Shown: one piece after another, positions 8,672 to 16,275 of the stretch
How positions within the stretch are numbered: the stretch's first letter is position 1
How the letters are laid out: the number at the start of each line of letters is the position of its first letter
Origin: Candidatus Roizmanbacteria bacterium GW2011_GWC2_34_23
Lineage (GTDB): Bacteria; Patescibacteriota; Microgenomatia; UBA1406; GWC2-37-13
DNA length: 42,041 nt
Direction: 5' to 3'
NCBI GenBank assembly: GCA_000990305.1
Contig: LBPR01000008.1
Location: 1-42,041, forward strand
Notes under the pieces: model-generated
Told to the model about the DNA's origin: nothing
What the model saw: the letters and a program-made list of their open reading frames with translations, nothing else
The model's database searches: none
Program-made: the position numbers and the translations under genes

Positions 8672-9385
8672 TCATTCCCTGTCTATATATGCATGATCAA
8701 CAGAGTCGAACTCTCCAGGGTCGGACCCTCCGGGAGGGTCCGACCCTATCGAACTCATCATGAAGCGCCGATACGCTTTGACCCCTTTAAAGTTTGATAA
8801 AACAATCTCCTTACTCAACCACTTTACTTGATGATTTCCAACATGTGCCGGGTAGCTACTCCACGGATATGATTCTAATAGTTGATTCTCTACCAGTAGT
8901 TCAATTGGGTTTCGATGAATATATAAACTTAAATCAATTAATTGTTCTTCTCCAAAAACTGAGACAGCTTTATATCTCCCCTGGAATAAAGTTCCAACTC
9001 TCTTATATTTCTTATTAAAGTACATTGTGTACTTTATAATCAAGCAACGCATAAAATTTTCTAAATCTTTAGTTCCCATCTGTTGCACCTCTAAATGAAA
9101 ATGATTCGGCATCAATACATAACAAATAAGCTTAATTTTATTAAAAAAGTTTTTCAGTTCGTTTAATCGATATATTTTTGAACTTTTTTCTTCATAATCT
9201 AAATTGGAATTTTTATTAGTACTATCAATGGTTTCCTCCACTGGGGAAAGATATAGTTTTAAATAGGAAAGAAAAACCAGATAATCTTGCTCATCCAAAA
9301 AAATATTTCGTTTTTCCACGCCACGATTATAGACGTGATAAAATCCCTGAGCTATATAAGTTTTTACAGAGTTTTTTGCTGGCAT
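8672..9385 (-). CDS. REP-associated tyrosine transposase (RAYT, Y1 family)
   Basis: A 237-residue single-strand transposase of the Y1/HUH family. The N-terminal GFYHVYNRGVEKR and the HUH motif in VLMPNHFHLEVQQ (H-F-H, about residues 95-97) are typical. So are the helix with the likely catalytic Tyr (KYTMYFNKKYKRVGTLFQGR) and YIHRNPIEL, followed by YPWSSYPAH. The gene is flanked by REP hairpins: one 4 bp upstream of the start (9390-9420), the other inside its own 3' end (8717-8747), where it encodes GSDPPGGSDP. RAYTs are known to act on REP hairpins, and the other REP copies in the window (20574, 21536) may be its products. TTGACA at 9444-9449 on the minus strand is a likely -35. Confidence 0.93.
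   Translation of the reverse strand: MPAKNSVKTYIAQGFYHVYNRGVEKRNIFLDEQDYLVFLSYLKLYLSPVEETIDSTNKNSNLDYEEKSSKIYRLNELKNFFNKIKLICYVLMPNHFHLEVQQMGTKDLENFMRCLIIKYTMYFNKKYKRVGTLFQGRYKAVSVFGEEQLIDLSLYIHRNPIELLVENQLLESYPWSSYPAHVGNHQVKWLSKEIVLSNFKGVKAYRRFMMSSIGSDPPGGSDPGEFDSVDHAYIDRE
8717..8747. repeat. REP hairpin, copy A (inside RAYT 3' end)
   Basis: A 31-bp palindrome: GGGTCGGACCCTCC, one or two central bases, then GGAGGGTCCGACCC. It is nested: GGGTC/GACCC on each side and a full-length stem. It is read in frame by the RAYT gene. Confidence 0.95.
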
Positions 9386-9389
9386 ATTT

Positions 9390-9420
9390 AGGGTCGGACC
9401 CTCCAGGAGGGTCCGACCCT
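9390..9420. repeat. REP hairpin, copy B (upstream of RAYT)
   Basis: A 31-bp palindrome identical to copy A except for the central base (CTCCAGGAGG instead of CTCCGGGAGG). It lies 4 bp before the RAYT start codon, within the presumed 5' leader. Confidence 0.95.
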
Positions 9421-9470
9421 ATTTAATAACACCGCCAAAAGTCTGTCAACCGCTTATAACCTACAAAAGT
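9421..9470 (-). promoter_or_regulatory. RAYT promoter with shared 27-bp upstream element
   Basis: Bases 9444-9470 match 38178-38204, upstream of the HigB-type toxin, at 26 of 27 positions. On the minus strand the element ends in TTGACA (revcomp of 9444-9449), a consensus -35. Seventeen bases on, TTAAAT (about 9421-9426) could be the -10. The upstream part reads ACTTTTGTAGGTTATAAGCG. The element thus carries its own -35 box. The region from 9421 to 9552 holds no gene. Confidence 0.6.
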
Positions 9471-9552
9471 AGTAAATCGGATTATAATGATGGGATATTT
9501 TCGTCAAAAGGCATGTCTCATTCACAGCAGTGGAATAGTTAAGAAGTTATTA

Positions 9553-9930
9553 TCAATTACTTATCTTAAATTGTAAAACTTTTTTTACCAAATCCTGGGC
9601 TTGTCCATATTGCTTATTTTTGACCATCGTTGAAACTTGATCTATGGCTTTTTTTTCAAATTTTTCTTCATAAATTTTCATGATTTTATAGACTACAGGA
9701 GCCAGCTCTGGATCATGATCATCGAGCTTGACTCCGCTTAAATATAGCTCTTCGACAGTCATTCCAGGAATAATTAGATCAAGAGTTATTTGCGAAAGTT
9801 TACCTGCCTTATCCTCATCAACAGATCCTTTTTCAAGGAGGGAAATAATTAATGTAGCTGCTTCATATTCAATAAACTTTCTAAACCCATCTTGATCTTT
9901 GATATTTAAATCAAATTTATTATCAACCAT
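9553..9930 (-). CDS. Conserved-looking hypothetical protein
   Basis: A 125-residue acidic, soluble, mostly helical protein with no recognised motif. It follows khpB by 49 bp on the same strand and may be the last gene of the rpmH-yidC-khpB run. Near the C-terminus, KKAIDQVSTMVKNKQYGQAQDLV looks like a helical hairpin. There is no membrane segment. Confidence 0.7.
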   Translation of the reverse strand: MVDNKFDLNIKDQDGFRKFIEYEAATLIISLLEKGSVDEDKAGKLSQITLDLIIPGMTVEELYLSGVKLDDHDPELAPVVYKIMKIYEEKFEKKAIDQVSTMVKNKQYGQAQDLVKKVLQFKISN

Positions 9931-9979
9931 GATTAAACTTTAGCAAAAATCAGGAAGCTAAACAAGGAGAAAACGAAAT

Positions 9980-10435
9980 TTATTTCTTAACTTCAATCAC
10001 TAACTGTCTTTCCCTACCCTCTCCGACTGACGAAGTGATCAGGTCAGGATAATTAGCGGTTATAAATTCGTGGATCAATTTTCGCTCGAAAGATGAAAGC
10101 GATCTTATATATCCAGTTGTTCCAGTCGCTTTGGTTTGATCGGCGTACTCTCGTGCCATCGTTTCCAATCTTTCCTTTTGCTTTTCCCGAAAGTCGTTGA
10201 CGTTCACTAAAATCTCAACTCTTTCATTAAATTTTTTATAAAGAATTACTTCTAATATTTTTTGAATTGCTCTGATTGTTTCTCCATGGCGACCGATCAC
10301 AGTTGATACTTCTTCATCAGTTTTAATAATTACCTGAAAAACCCCGCCATCATCAGTTACTTCTACCTCAAACTTACTAATCATTTTATTCAATAACTCT
10401 TCCGTTTCTGTTTTGATAGTCTGTATTTTGTCCAT
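9980..10435 (-). CDS. khpB: KhpB/Jag RNA-binding protein (KH-R3H)
   Basis: A 151-residue protein with a KH domain (GRHGETIRAIQKILEVILYK, about 48-67; the GxxG loop is GRHG) and an R3H domain near the C-terminus (SSFERKLIHEFI, with Arg and His three residues apart). This is the short form without the N-terminal Jag-N domain. KhpB binds many RNAs and is linked to cell division and elongation in Gram-positive bacteria. Its place after yidC is the classical rpmH-(rnpA)-yidC-jag order. Confidence 0.93.
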   Translation of the reverse strand: MDKIQTIKTETEELLNKMISKFEVEVTDDGGVFQVIIKTDEEVSTVIGRHGETIRAIQKILEVILYKKFNERVEILVNVNDFREKQKERLETMAREYADQTKATGTTGYIRSLSSFERKLIHEFITANYPDLITSSVGEGRERQLVIEVKK

Positions 10436-10471
10436 AATTGTTTAAAAATTAATAAAATTGAAAAACATTTA

Positions 10472-10532
10472 TTATTTAACGAGTTATTTATTTAGCGAGT
10501 TTATTTTAACTCGCAAAACTCTCTAAACTCGA
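10472..10532. repeat. ACTCG-family repeat, copy 1
   Basis: A 61-bp sequence repeated as a direct copy at 11642-11699. It has nested stems: GCGAGTT/AACTCGC inside and CGAGTT/AACTCG outside. It fills the gap between khpB and yidC. Confidence 0.85.
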
Positions 10533-10549
10533 AATAAATTAATAATTAA

Positions 10550-11371
10550 TTATTTTTTATTATTCACTTTTTTATATTGCATTATACCCATAATCGAAAA
10601 AATATTCCAATATAAAGCCAAGCCTATTGGTAAAGTATATGAGAACCAACCGATCATAAGCGGAAACATGTATTTCATTTGCGTGTTCATGGCTTTTTGG
10701 AAATCCCCTTGACCCTCTGGTTTCTTGCCCTCCGTAGCTTTAGCGGAGGAGGGTTTATCTTGTACAACTGCGTCAGTTGGACTGGCTTTTGGCATAGAGG
10801 CTTGAGCTTGAAAATATTGCAGAATTCCTGTTATCAACGGAATTAATAAATATATCCAGGTACCGGCTTGTTTTGGCGTTTTAACCAAATCTAATCCAAA
10901 AAACCAAGAATTAACTGAATCAATTTTCAAAAAAGAAAAATACAAAACTTTATTGATAGCCGTAATTGTCTTTTCGGCATGACCATTTAATAAAAATAAA
11001 TTTAGGGTGTTATATAAAGCAATAAAGATTGGTAGTTGGATAATCATTACCAAACAACCGGAGGTCGGATTAATTCCATGTTGTTGATAAAGCTTCAACT
11101 GCTCAGCTTGAAGTTGTTTTTTATCATCTTTATGTTTTGAAGAAAGATTATCTAAATGAGGTTTGAGTTCCTGCATTTTTTTGGCTGTTTCAATCTGTTT
11201 CTGAAAAAATGGTTGAAAAAGTAAACGGACAGCTACGGTAAGCGCAATAATTGCAAACCCAAAAGCTCCAGGAAGTTTTATTAATAAAAACAATTTATAA
11301 AAAACAACGAGCAGATTTAATATTGGATGGGCGAAAAAAGGATCAAAAATATATTGGACAAACGCTTGCAT
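10550..11371 (-). CDS. yidC: Membrane protein insertase YidC/Oxa1 family
   Basis: The 273-residue product inserts proteins into the cytoplasmic membrane. It lacks the large periplasmic domain of Gram-negative YidC, as in Gram-positive and CPR versions. Visible features are the first membrane segment (about 30-48), the charged cytoplasmic hairpin (KMQELKPHLDNLSSKHKDDK) and GINPTSGCLVMIIQLPIFIALY, which is typical of the family. The last segments are LIPLITGILQYF and MFPLMIGWFSYTLPIGLALYW. Between them, about residues 208-216 (PSSAKATEG) are encoded by a palindromic repeat (10728-10753), apparently an in-frame insertion in a cytoplasmic loop. The gene sits between rpmH and khpB. Confidence 0.95.
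   Translation of the reverse strand: MQAFVQYIFDPFFAHPILNLLVVFYKLFLLIKLPGAFGFAIIALTVAVRLLFQPFFQKQIETAKKMQELKPHLDNLSSKHKDDKKQLQAEQLKLYQQHGINPTSGCLVMIIQLPIFIALYNTLNLFLLNGHAEKTITAINKVLYFSFLKIDSVNSWFFGLDLVKTPKQAGTWIYLLIPLITGILQYFQAQASMPKASPTDAVVQDKPSSAKATEGKKPEGQGDFQKAMNTQMKYMFPLMIGWFSYTLPIGLALYWNIFSIMGIMQYKKVNNKK
10728..10753. repeat. Palindromic repeat inside yidC
   Basis: CCTCCG (10729-10734) and CGGAGG (10744-10749) form a stem with a 9-base loop, extended by CCC/GGG on the outside with a small bulge. It is translated in frame as part of PSSAKATEGKKPEG. GC content is well above its surroundings. Confidence 0.7.
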
Positions 11372-11389
11372 AAAAAATTTCTAATTTCT

Positions 11390-11476
11390 AATTATTCTAA
11401 TTGACCTAAAAAATAACCAAGTTCCAAATTGGAGTATTGGGATTTTTTTAGAGTAATTAGATCAATTAGGTTAATT
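11390..11476. repeat. Imperfect inverted repeat between rpmH and yidC
   Basis: AATTATTCTAATTGACCTAA (11390-11409) matches the reverse complement of TTAGATCAATTAGGTTAATT (11457-11476) at about 17 of 20 positions. The loop contains a small inner palindrome (TCCAAATTGGA). It fills the gap where rnpA usually lies. No gene is seen here. Confidence 0.6.
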
Positions 11477-11484
11477 ATGTCAAT

Positions 11485-11619
11485 TTATACAGTTAACTTT
11501 GCTCTTCCTTTTCCTCTTCTTCTTTTCAGCACTTTTCTTCCATCATGACTATCCATTCTCTTTAAAAATCCGTGTTTTTTCATTCTTTTTGCCTTTTTTG
11601 GCTGCCAGGTTCTCTTCAT
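11485..11619 (-). CDS. rpmH: Ribosomal protein bL34
   Basis: A 44-codon gene missed by the ORF track because it is short. The product starts [18 protein letters not shown] and continues with [18 protein letters not shown], the standard bL34 pattern (MKRTYQP...HGF...GRKVL.RRR.KGR..L.V). It is a component of the 50S subunit. Its place before yidC and khpB is the classical order. No rnpA follows it. Confidence 0.97.
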   Translation of the reverse strand: MKRTWQPKKAKRMKKHGFLKRMDSHDGRKVLKRRRGKGRAKLTV

Positions 11620-11641
11620 GACAATTTAATTAATTATTAAT

Positions 11642-11699
11642 TTATTTAACGAGTTATTTATTTAGCGGGTTTTAACTCGCCAAACTCTCTAAACTCGAA
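11642..11699. repeat. ACTCG-family repeat, copy 2
   Basis: Nearly identical to 10472-10532 with a 3-base deletion and a few changes. The inner stem is GCGGGTT/AACTCGC. It lies between the start of rpmH and the end of valS, so the two copies bracket the rpmH-yidC pair as direct repeats. Confidence 0.85.
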
Positions 11700-11703
11700 A
11701 ACT

Positions 11704-13938
11704 CTATAACTGTTCTAATAATATCGACTTTGTATTAAACACCTTCCATATCTCCTCTGTGACAAATGGAACAAACGGATGAAGCATTTTTAGATTCTCT
11801 AAATATACTTCTTTCAATTTACCGAGAGCTTCTATATTACCATTAATTACTTCATCTTTCAATTGTTCTATGTAATAATCGGCAAACCGATGCCAAATAA
11901 ACTCGTAGACTAACCCAAAAGCTTTCGAAAACTGATACGAATCCATGTATTTTAAATACTGCTTTTTCTCTTTTTTGTATTCCGTTTCTAATTCTTTTAT
12001 AATTTTTGATTTTTTGTTTGTATCTTTGATCTTTGATCTTTGATCTTTGATCTGGAGGTTCATACTTATGAACCGACCTATGTTCCATATCTTATTAATA
12101 AAATTTCTCATTCCAATAACTTTTTGCTCAGCCAAAATTACCTTTCCACCTTCCCCTGTCTCAAATAAGAGTGAAGCTCGAAAAGCATCAGCTCCATATT
12201 TATTAACTAAATCAAGTGGGTTAACTACGTTTCCTTTACTTTTACTCATTTTTAATCCTTTACTATCAGCAACCATTGACCATAGATAAACATTTTTGAA
12301 AGGAACTTCTTTTTTAATATATAGAGAAAACATTATCATCCTGGAAACCCAAAATTTTAAAATGTCAGCAAGTGTCCCCATTACATCGGTCGGAAATCTG
12401 GTTTTATATTCTTCATCTTTTAAGGTTACCAGCGGCCATTGACCTGAAGAAAACCAAGTATCAAATGTGTCTGTTTCTTGAATCCAGTCATTGTCATCAT
12501 TTGGTCGACTTTGTGAGACGGTGTATTCAACCTTTTCTTGTTCAAATTGCTGGACTGTCAGTTGTTGAAGTCCTTCCTCAATTTCTTTAAAAGTCAATCC
12601 TTCGCCTAAATATTGTTGGATCGTTCCAATTTTAAATTCATGATTTTTAGTAAAAAAACTTAACCAAATTTTACTTTCATTACCTGTCACTTTATACCAA
12701 ACCGGAATCCTTATTCCCCAAACTATCTGACGACTGATCGGCCAGTCATGCATTATCCCTAGCCAATCAAGCATCTGTTTTTTATATTTTTTTGGGTAAA
12801 ACTTTACTTTTTCTGTTTTCACTGCTTCAATAACCGGCTTTTTGAGATCTTCAACTCGTATAAACCAATTTGAAATTACCGTTGGCTCAAGATCACGAGA
12901 ACATTTATAACAAACAGTTACGCTGTGAACATAATTTTCGTCAATTTTTACAAGAAAGTCTTTATATAAACCGCTTTTTAAATCGGCGACAAATTTTTCC
13001 CGGGCTGCCTTTACCCTTAATCCCGAATAAGGCCCAGCTAATTCTGTTAATTTTCCATTTGTTTGGATGACAGATTTAAAGATTAGTTTATTTTTTTTAC
13101 CTACTTCAAAATCATAACTGTCGTGTGCTGGTGTAATTTTTACAACCCCGGTTCCAAATTTTAGATCAACCATTTCATCAGCTATGACAGGAATTTCTTT
13201 TAACCAAAATAACCCATCAACTTTCATAGTCTGTCCAATATATTTTTTATATCTTTTATCTTTTGGATTAACAACTAAGGCCACATCAACAAATACCGTT
13301 TCAGGTCGGACAGTTGCAAAAATAAGTTCTTCGTATTTAAAATAATAAAGAGGGTCTTTTCTTTTAATATGATTAACTTCGAGTTCTGCAAGTGACGTTC
13401 CACAATGAGTGCAGTAGTTAACAATATAATCGCTCTTATAGACTTTTCCTTCGCTTTCCATTTTTTTAAAAGTCTGAAAGGATTTATCAATTACATGATT
13501 ATCTAAAGAAAAAATTGACCTATTCCAATCGGCTAAAAACCCTAATTTTCTAAATTGCTGATAAATCAATCCTGAATTTTCCTTTACAAAGTCAAAAACA
13601 TTTTTATAAAAAGTTTTTCTGTCAAAATCTAATCTTGATTTTCCTTGTTTAGCTAAAAATTTTTCGTAAACATATTGGGTTTCAAAACCTGCATGGTCTG
13701 TGCCTGGAATCCATAATGAATCATATCCTCTTAATCTTTTATATCTCGTTATCACATCGTCAACCGTATACATTCCGTGACCTGCATGAAGGGAGGCATT
13801 AGCATTTGGAGGTGGCATCAGTATCGTAAATGGTTTTTTATCTGAAGAAGGCCTTAGTAATCCTTTTTCCTCCCATTCTTTATAAATTTTTTCCTCAACT
13901 AATTGTGGTTGGTACTTTGAATCCATATTAATGCTCAT
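11704..13938 (-). CDS. valS: Valyl-tRNA synthetase
   Basis: The class I synthetase that charges tRNA-Val. The HIGH motif is HAGHG in PNANASLHAGHGMYTVDD (about residue 52), and the KMSKS motif is KMSKSKGNVVNP (about 560). An editing domain lies between (about 195-345). The protein has 744 residues, much shorter than the usual 850-950. It ends just after the anticodon-binding region (FVPFVTEEIWKVF) and lacks the C-terminal coiled-coil arm. A linker at about 625-645 is encoded by a 7-bp tandem repeat. The start may be Met-5 (13926), because the likely -10 TATAAT (13940-13945, minus strand) almost touches the first ATG. Confidence 0.95.
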   Translation of the reverse strand: MSINMDSKYQPQLVEEKIYKEWEEKGLLRPSSDKKPFTILMPPPNANASLHAGHGMYTVDDVITRYKRLRGYDSLWIPGTDHAGFETQYVYEKFLAKQGKSRLDFDRKTFYKNVFDFVKENSGLIYQQFRKLGFLADWNRSIFSLDNHVIDKSFQTFKKMESEGKVYKSDYIVNYCTHCGTSLAELEVNHIKRKDPLYYFKYEELIFATVRPETVFVDVALVVNPKDKRYKKYIGQTMKVDGLFWLKEIPVIADEMVDLKFGTGVVKITPAHDSYDFEVGKKNKLIFKSVIQTNGKLTELAGPYSGLRVKAAREKFVADLKSGLYKDFLVKIDENYVHSVTVCYKCSRDLEPTVISNWFIRVEDLKKPVIEAVKTEKVKFYPKKYKKQMLDWLGIMHDWPISRQIVWGIRIPVWYKVTGNESKIWLSFFTKNHEFKIGTIQQYLGEGLTFKEIEEGLQQLTVQQFEQEKVEYTVSQSRPNDDNDWIQETDTFDTWFSSGQWPLVTLKDEEYKTRFPTDVMGTLADILKFWVSRMIMFSLYIKKEVPFKNVYLWSMVADSKGLKMSKSKGNVVNPLDLVNKYGADAFRASLLFETGEGGKVILAEQKVIGMRNFINKIWNIGRFISMNLQIKDQRSKIKDTNKKSKIIKELETEYKKEKKQYLKYMDSYQFSKAFGLVYEFIWHRFADYYIEQLKDEVINGNIEALGKLKEVYLENLKMLHPFVPFVTEEIWKVFNTKSILLEQL
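12022..12053. repeat. Heptanucleotide tandem repeat in valS
   Basis: Four full copies of ATCTTTG plus ATCT. They encode IKDQRSKIKD in the linker between the catalytic core and the anticodon-binding domain. Confidence 0.9.
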
Positions 13939-13957
13939 TATTATATAATAATTTCTT
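13939..13957. promoter_or_regulatory. Overlapping divergent promoters, valS and DUF2298 gene
   Basis: Only 19 bp separate the two start codons. TATAAT at 13944-13949 (+) is 8 nt before the ATG at 13958. TATAAT on the minus strand at 13940-13945 serves valS. The two -10 boxes overlap by two bases. Confidence 0.6.
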
Positions 13958-15727
13958 ATGAACTGGATTCTAATTACGCTTCAATGGTATGTAGCTTTAC
14001 TCGTTATTGGTATCGTCTTTACTCCTTTAACCAAAAAAGTTTTCAAAAGTTTTAATTTTGACTTTGGCTATCCATTCGCTAAAACCTTAGGAATTCTCCT
14101 GTTAAGTTATTTTGTTTTCGTTTTAGGAATTGTTAAAGTTCTTCCTTTTGATCGTCTCGCTTTAATCTTTTCCCTGTGTTTATTTGCAATTATTAATTGG
14201 TTTATTTTTAAAAAAAATAAAAAATTACTCGATGTACGGACGCAAAATTTTGCGTCTCTACGTGCCATTATCATCGAAGAAATCTTGTTTATCTTCTGCC
14301 TCTTCTTTTGGACCTTTGTCCGGAGTCAAGAACCTTCGATTCATGGTTTGGAAAAATTTATGGATTTTGGATTTATAAATTCAATATTACGGACTAAATT
14401 CTTTCCCCCAAAAGATATTTGGTATTCACCCGAACCAATCAACTACTATTATTTCGGACATTTGTCCGGCGCTCTATTGATAAAACTCAGTAATATAAAA
14501 GCTTCTATTGGCTACAATTTGATTCTTGCCACAATTTTTGCTCAAGGAGTGACTCAAGTATTCTCGCTGGTTGTAAATATTATTAAAAAATATGATCAAA
14601 AAATATCTCAATATAAAGCTATTGTCTTTGGTTTAATCGGGGCTTATTTGGTTAATCTCGGTGGAAATCTTCACACGATCTATCTTTTTACCAAGGGTTA
14701 TCCTAACGAAACTCCTATTCCTTTTTGGAAAATTCTGTCAGCCTTCAACCCGACTGCTTATTGGTATCCAAATGCCACCCGTCTTATTCCTTTCACCATT
14801 CATGAATTTCCTTCATATTCGTACGTAGTCGCAGATCTGCACGGACATGTATTTGACATACCGTTTGTGTTATTAACCATCGCTGTTTTGTTTGTGATGT
14901 TTACGAATAAATTACGTAAAGACGCGGCATGCCGCGTCTCTACCTCTATCTTTCTCGGTTTTATGACCGCCATCCACTACATGACTAATGCTTTTGACGG
15001 CCCGATCTATATATTGCTTACCTTATTTATTTTCCTTGTGATGTTTCGATTCTCTTATAAATTATTTTTAAATTCATTTGTTCTTATTTCTTCATTTGTC
15101 GTTTTTTCCTTGCCATTTTCCTGGTTTTTTAAACCTTTTGTCAGCGGTATTGGAGTCAATTGTTCCCCAAAATTTTTAACTGATATTGGAAAAATGGGCC
15201 CCTTCCTTTTTGAAGCCGGAAACTGTCAAATCTCCCCATTTTGGATGCTTTTTCTCCTCTGGGGATTCTTTTGGGTTAGCTTTATCATATTTTTAATAAT
15301 CAAAAACAAAATTCATAACAATATGGCAATAAAACCATATAGCAATTTTATTTTGATTCTTTTTTCCTTTGGCCTTTTCCTTACTATTATTCCAGAATTT
15401 TTCTATATTAAAGATATTTATCCAGCCCATTTCCGAGCTAACACTATGTTTAAGCTTGGCTATCAAGCTTTTTCTATGATGGGAATCGCCTCAATCGTCA
15501 CATTTTATTTGTTAAAAAATATTAAAAAGTCTATTATTTATTATCTATCATCTATCATCTTTGTCGTTTTCCTCTTCTTCCCGTCAATCTACCCTTATTT
15601 TTCCGTTCCCTCATACTACGGCGCACTTAATCGTCCAGTGCAATTAGATGGTCAAGATTGGTTAAAGACAAGCTTTCTTGAAGATAATGAGATAACAAAA
15701 ACGAAAAAGGACAACCTGTTATATTAG
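13958..15727 (+). CDS. DUF2298 (YYY) membrane protein, N-terminal part
   Basis: A polytopic protein of the DUF2298 / Chlor_Arch_YYY family, a GT-C-like group of unknown function. The name motif is visible as INYYYFGH (about residue 165). About ten or more hydrophobic segments are seen, with conserved loops PSIHGLEKFMDFGF and FPSYSYVVADLHGHVFDIP. The frame closes after 589 residues at a spurious tail (KKDNLLY), while the rest of the family sequence continues in another frame (next entry), so the gene carries a one-base shift near the A-runs at 15697-15708. Two GC-rich palindromes are read in frame (14239, 14920). The start is leaderless (TATAAT 13944-13949). Confidence 0.88.
   Translation: MNWILITLQWYVALLVIGIVFTPLTKKVFKSFNFDFGYPFAKTLGILLLSYFVFVLGIVKVLPFDRLALIFSLCLFAIINWFIFKKNKKLLDVRTQNFASLRAIIIEEILFIFCLFFWTFVRSQEPSIHGLEKFMDFGFINSILRTKFFPPKDIWYSPEPINYYYFGHLSGALLIKLSNIKASIGYNLILATIFAQGVTQVFSLVVNIIKKYDQKISQYKAIVFGLIGAYLVNLGGNLHTIYLFTKGYPNETPIPFWKILSAFNPTAYWYPNATRLIPFTIHEFPSYSYVVADLHGHVFDIPFVLLTIAVLFVMFTNKLRKDAACRVSTSIFLGFMTAIHYMTNAFDGPIYILLTLFIFLVMFRFSYKLFLNSFVLISSFVVFSLPFSWFFKPFVSGIGVNCSPKFLTDIGKMGPFLFEAGNCQISPFWMLFLLWGFFWVSFIIFLIIKNKIHNNMAIKPYSNFILILFSFGLFLTIIPEFFYIKDIYPAHFRANTMFKLGYQAFSMMGIASIVTFYLLKNIKKSIIYYLSSIIFVVFLFFPSIYPYFSVPSYYGALNRPVQLDGQDWLKTSFLEDNEITKTKKDNLLY
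14239..14256. repeat. Palindrome inside DUF2298 gene, copy 1
   Basis: GACGCAAAATTTTGCGTC is a perfect 18-bp palindrome, followed by TCTACG. It is read in frame as VRTQNFASLR and belongs to the same GACGC...GCGTCTCTAC type as the copy at 14920. Confidence 0.8.
14920..14939. repeat. Palindrome inside DUF2298 gene, copy 2
   Basis: AGACGCGGCATGCCGCGTCT is a perfect 20-bp palindrome. With flanks GTAA/CTAC it extends to 28 bp with one mismatch. It is read in frame as KDAACRVST in a loop after a membrane segment. Confidence 0.88.
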
Positions 15728-16215
15728 AGGCTCAAGGAGACTCATACACGGATTACGAAAGGATCTCGGCATTTACCGGTTTGCCAACTGTTGCTGGTTG
15801 GTGGGTACACGAATGGCTTTGGAGAGGATCTTCAGACATTGTTGGAAAAAGGATTCCTGAGGTTCAAAAATTATATGAGGACAATATCTATGATGAATCT
15901 GAAAATACTTATACTGTATTACCTGGTGATTATTTAATAAAAATAGCTGAAAAAATTAGATTTAATGACTGGAGAGATCTATATAAGTTAAATAGTAATA
16001 ATATAAGAAATCCTTCATCATCTAAAACGATTAATGTAAATAAGTTGAATGAATTTAAAGATTTAATTAATAAATATCAAATAAAATATGTGGTAATTTC
16101 ACGATTGGAACGCCAAAAATACCCCAATTTGGACGAGAAAAAATGGTCAAAAATAGGTAGGTTAATTTTCAAGTCTTCTAATGGCTTTGGAGCTTTATAC
16201 CAAGTAAATCAATAA
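15691..16215 (+). CDS. DUF2298 protein, C-terminal part, with LysM-like insert
   Basis: This frame is open from 15691 but has no convincing start. It reads GQPVILEAQGDSYTDYERIS, then AFTGLPTVAGWWVHEWLWRG, which are conserved C-terminal DUF2298 motifs that should join the previous ORF after a one-base correction near 15697-15710. A stretch of about 45 residues follows (YTVLPGDYLIKIAEKI, then DWRDLYKLNSNNIRNP) that fits the LysM fold pattern (YTV.PGD.L..IA..). After it the family sequence resumes (KYQIKYVVISRLERQKYP). LysM domains bind peptidoglycan-type glycans, so the insert may hold the outer domain near the wall. The LysM call is by pattern only. Confidence 0.75.
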   Translation, partial: DNKNEKGQPVILEAQGDSYTDYERISAFTGLPTVAGWWVHEWLWRGSSDIVGKRIPEVQKLYEDNIYDESENTYTVLPGDYLIKIAEKIRFNDWRDLYKLNSNNIRNPSSSKTINVNKLNEFKDLINKYQIKYVVISRLERQKYPNLDEKKWSKIGRLIFKSSNGFGALYQVNQ

Positions 16216-16221
16216 ACGCAA

Positions 16222-16242
16222 AAGCCCCGCTAAGCGGGGCTT
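16222..16242. terminator. Intrinsic terminator, mainly for the minus strand
   Basis: AAGCCCCGC and GCGGGGCTT form a 9-bp GC-rich stem with a 3-base loop. On the minus strand it is followed by TTTTGCGTTT, good for terminating the 42-codon gene. On the plus strand it may also end the DUF2298 transcript, though no T-run follows there. Confidence 0.85.
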
Positions 16243-16269
16243 GACAAACCAAATCTTTTTTGCTATCGT
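16241..16269 (+). promoter_or_regulatory. Strong promoter for the small RNA
   Basis: TTGACA (16241-16246), a 17-bp spacer, then TGCTATCGT: an extended -10 (TGn) with TATCGT at 16264-16269. The start is predicted near 16276, which is the first base of the hairpin RNA. Confidence 0.7.
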
Positions 16270-16275
16270 GGTACC

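Noticed and set aside
12022-12053. Heptamer repeat in valS as a phase-variation switch
   Set aside because: Loss or gain of one 7-bp unit would break an essential synthetase. It encodes a linker and is more likely a neutral expansion.
11852-12088. 78-aa ORF with DQRSKIKDQR on the valS strand
   Set aside because: It is an alternative frame of the valS heptamer repeat region, a shadow.
15320-15350. ATATGG/CCATAT pattern in the DUF2298 gene
   Set aside because: It resembles other in-frame repeats, but the arms are short and AT-rich and cannot be told from chance.
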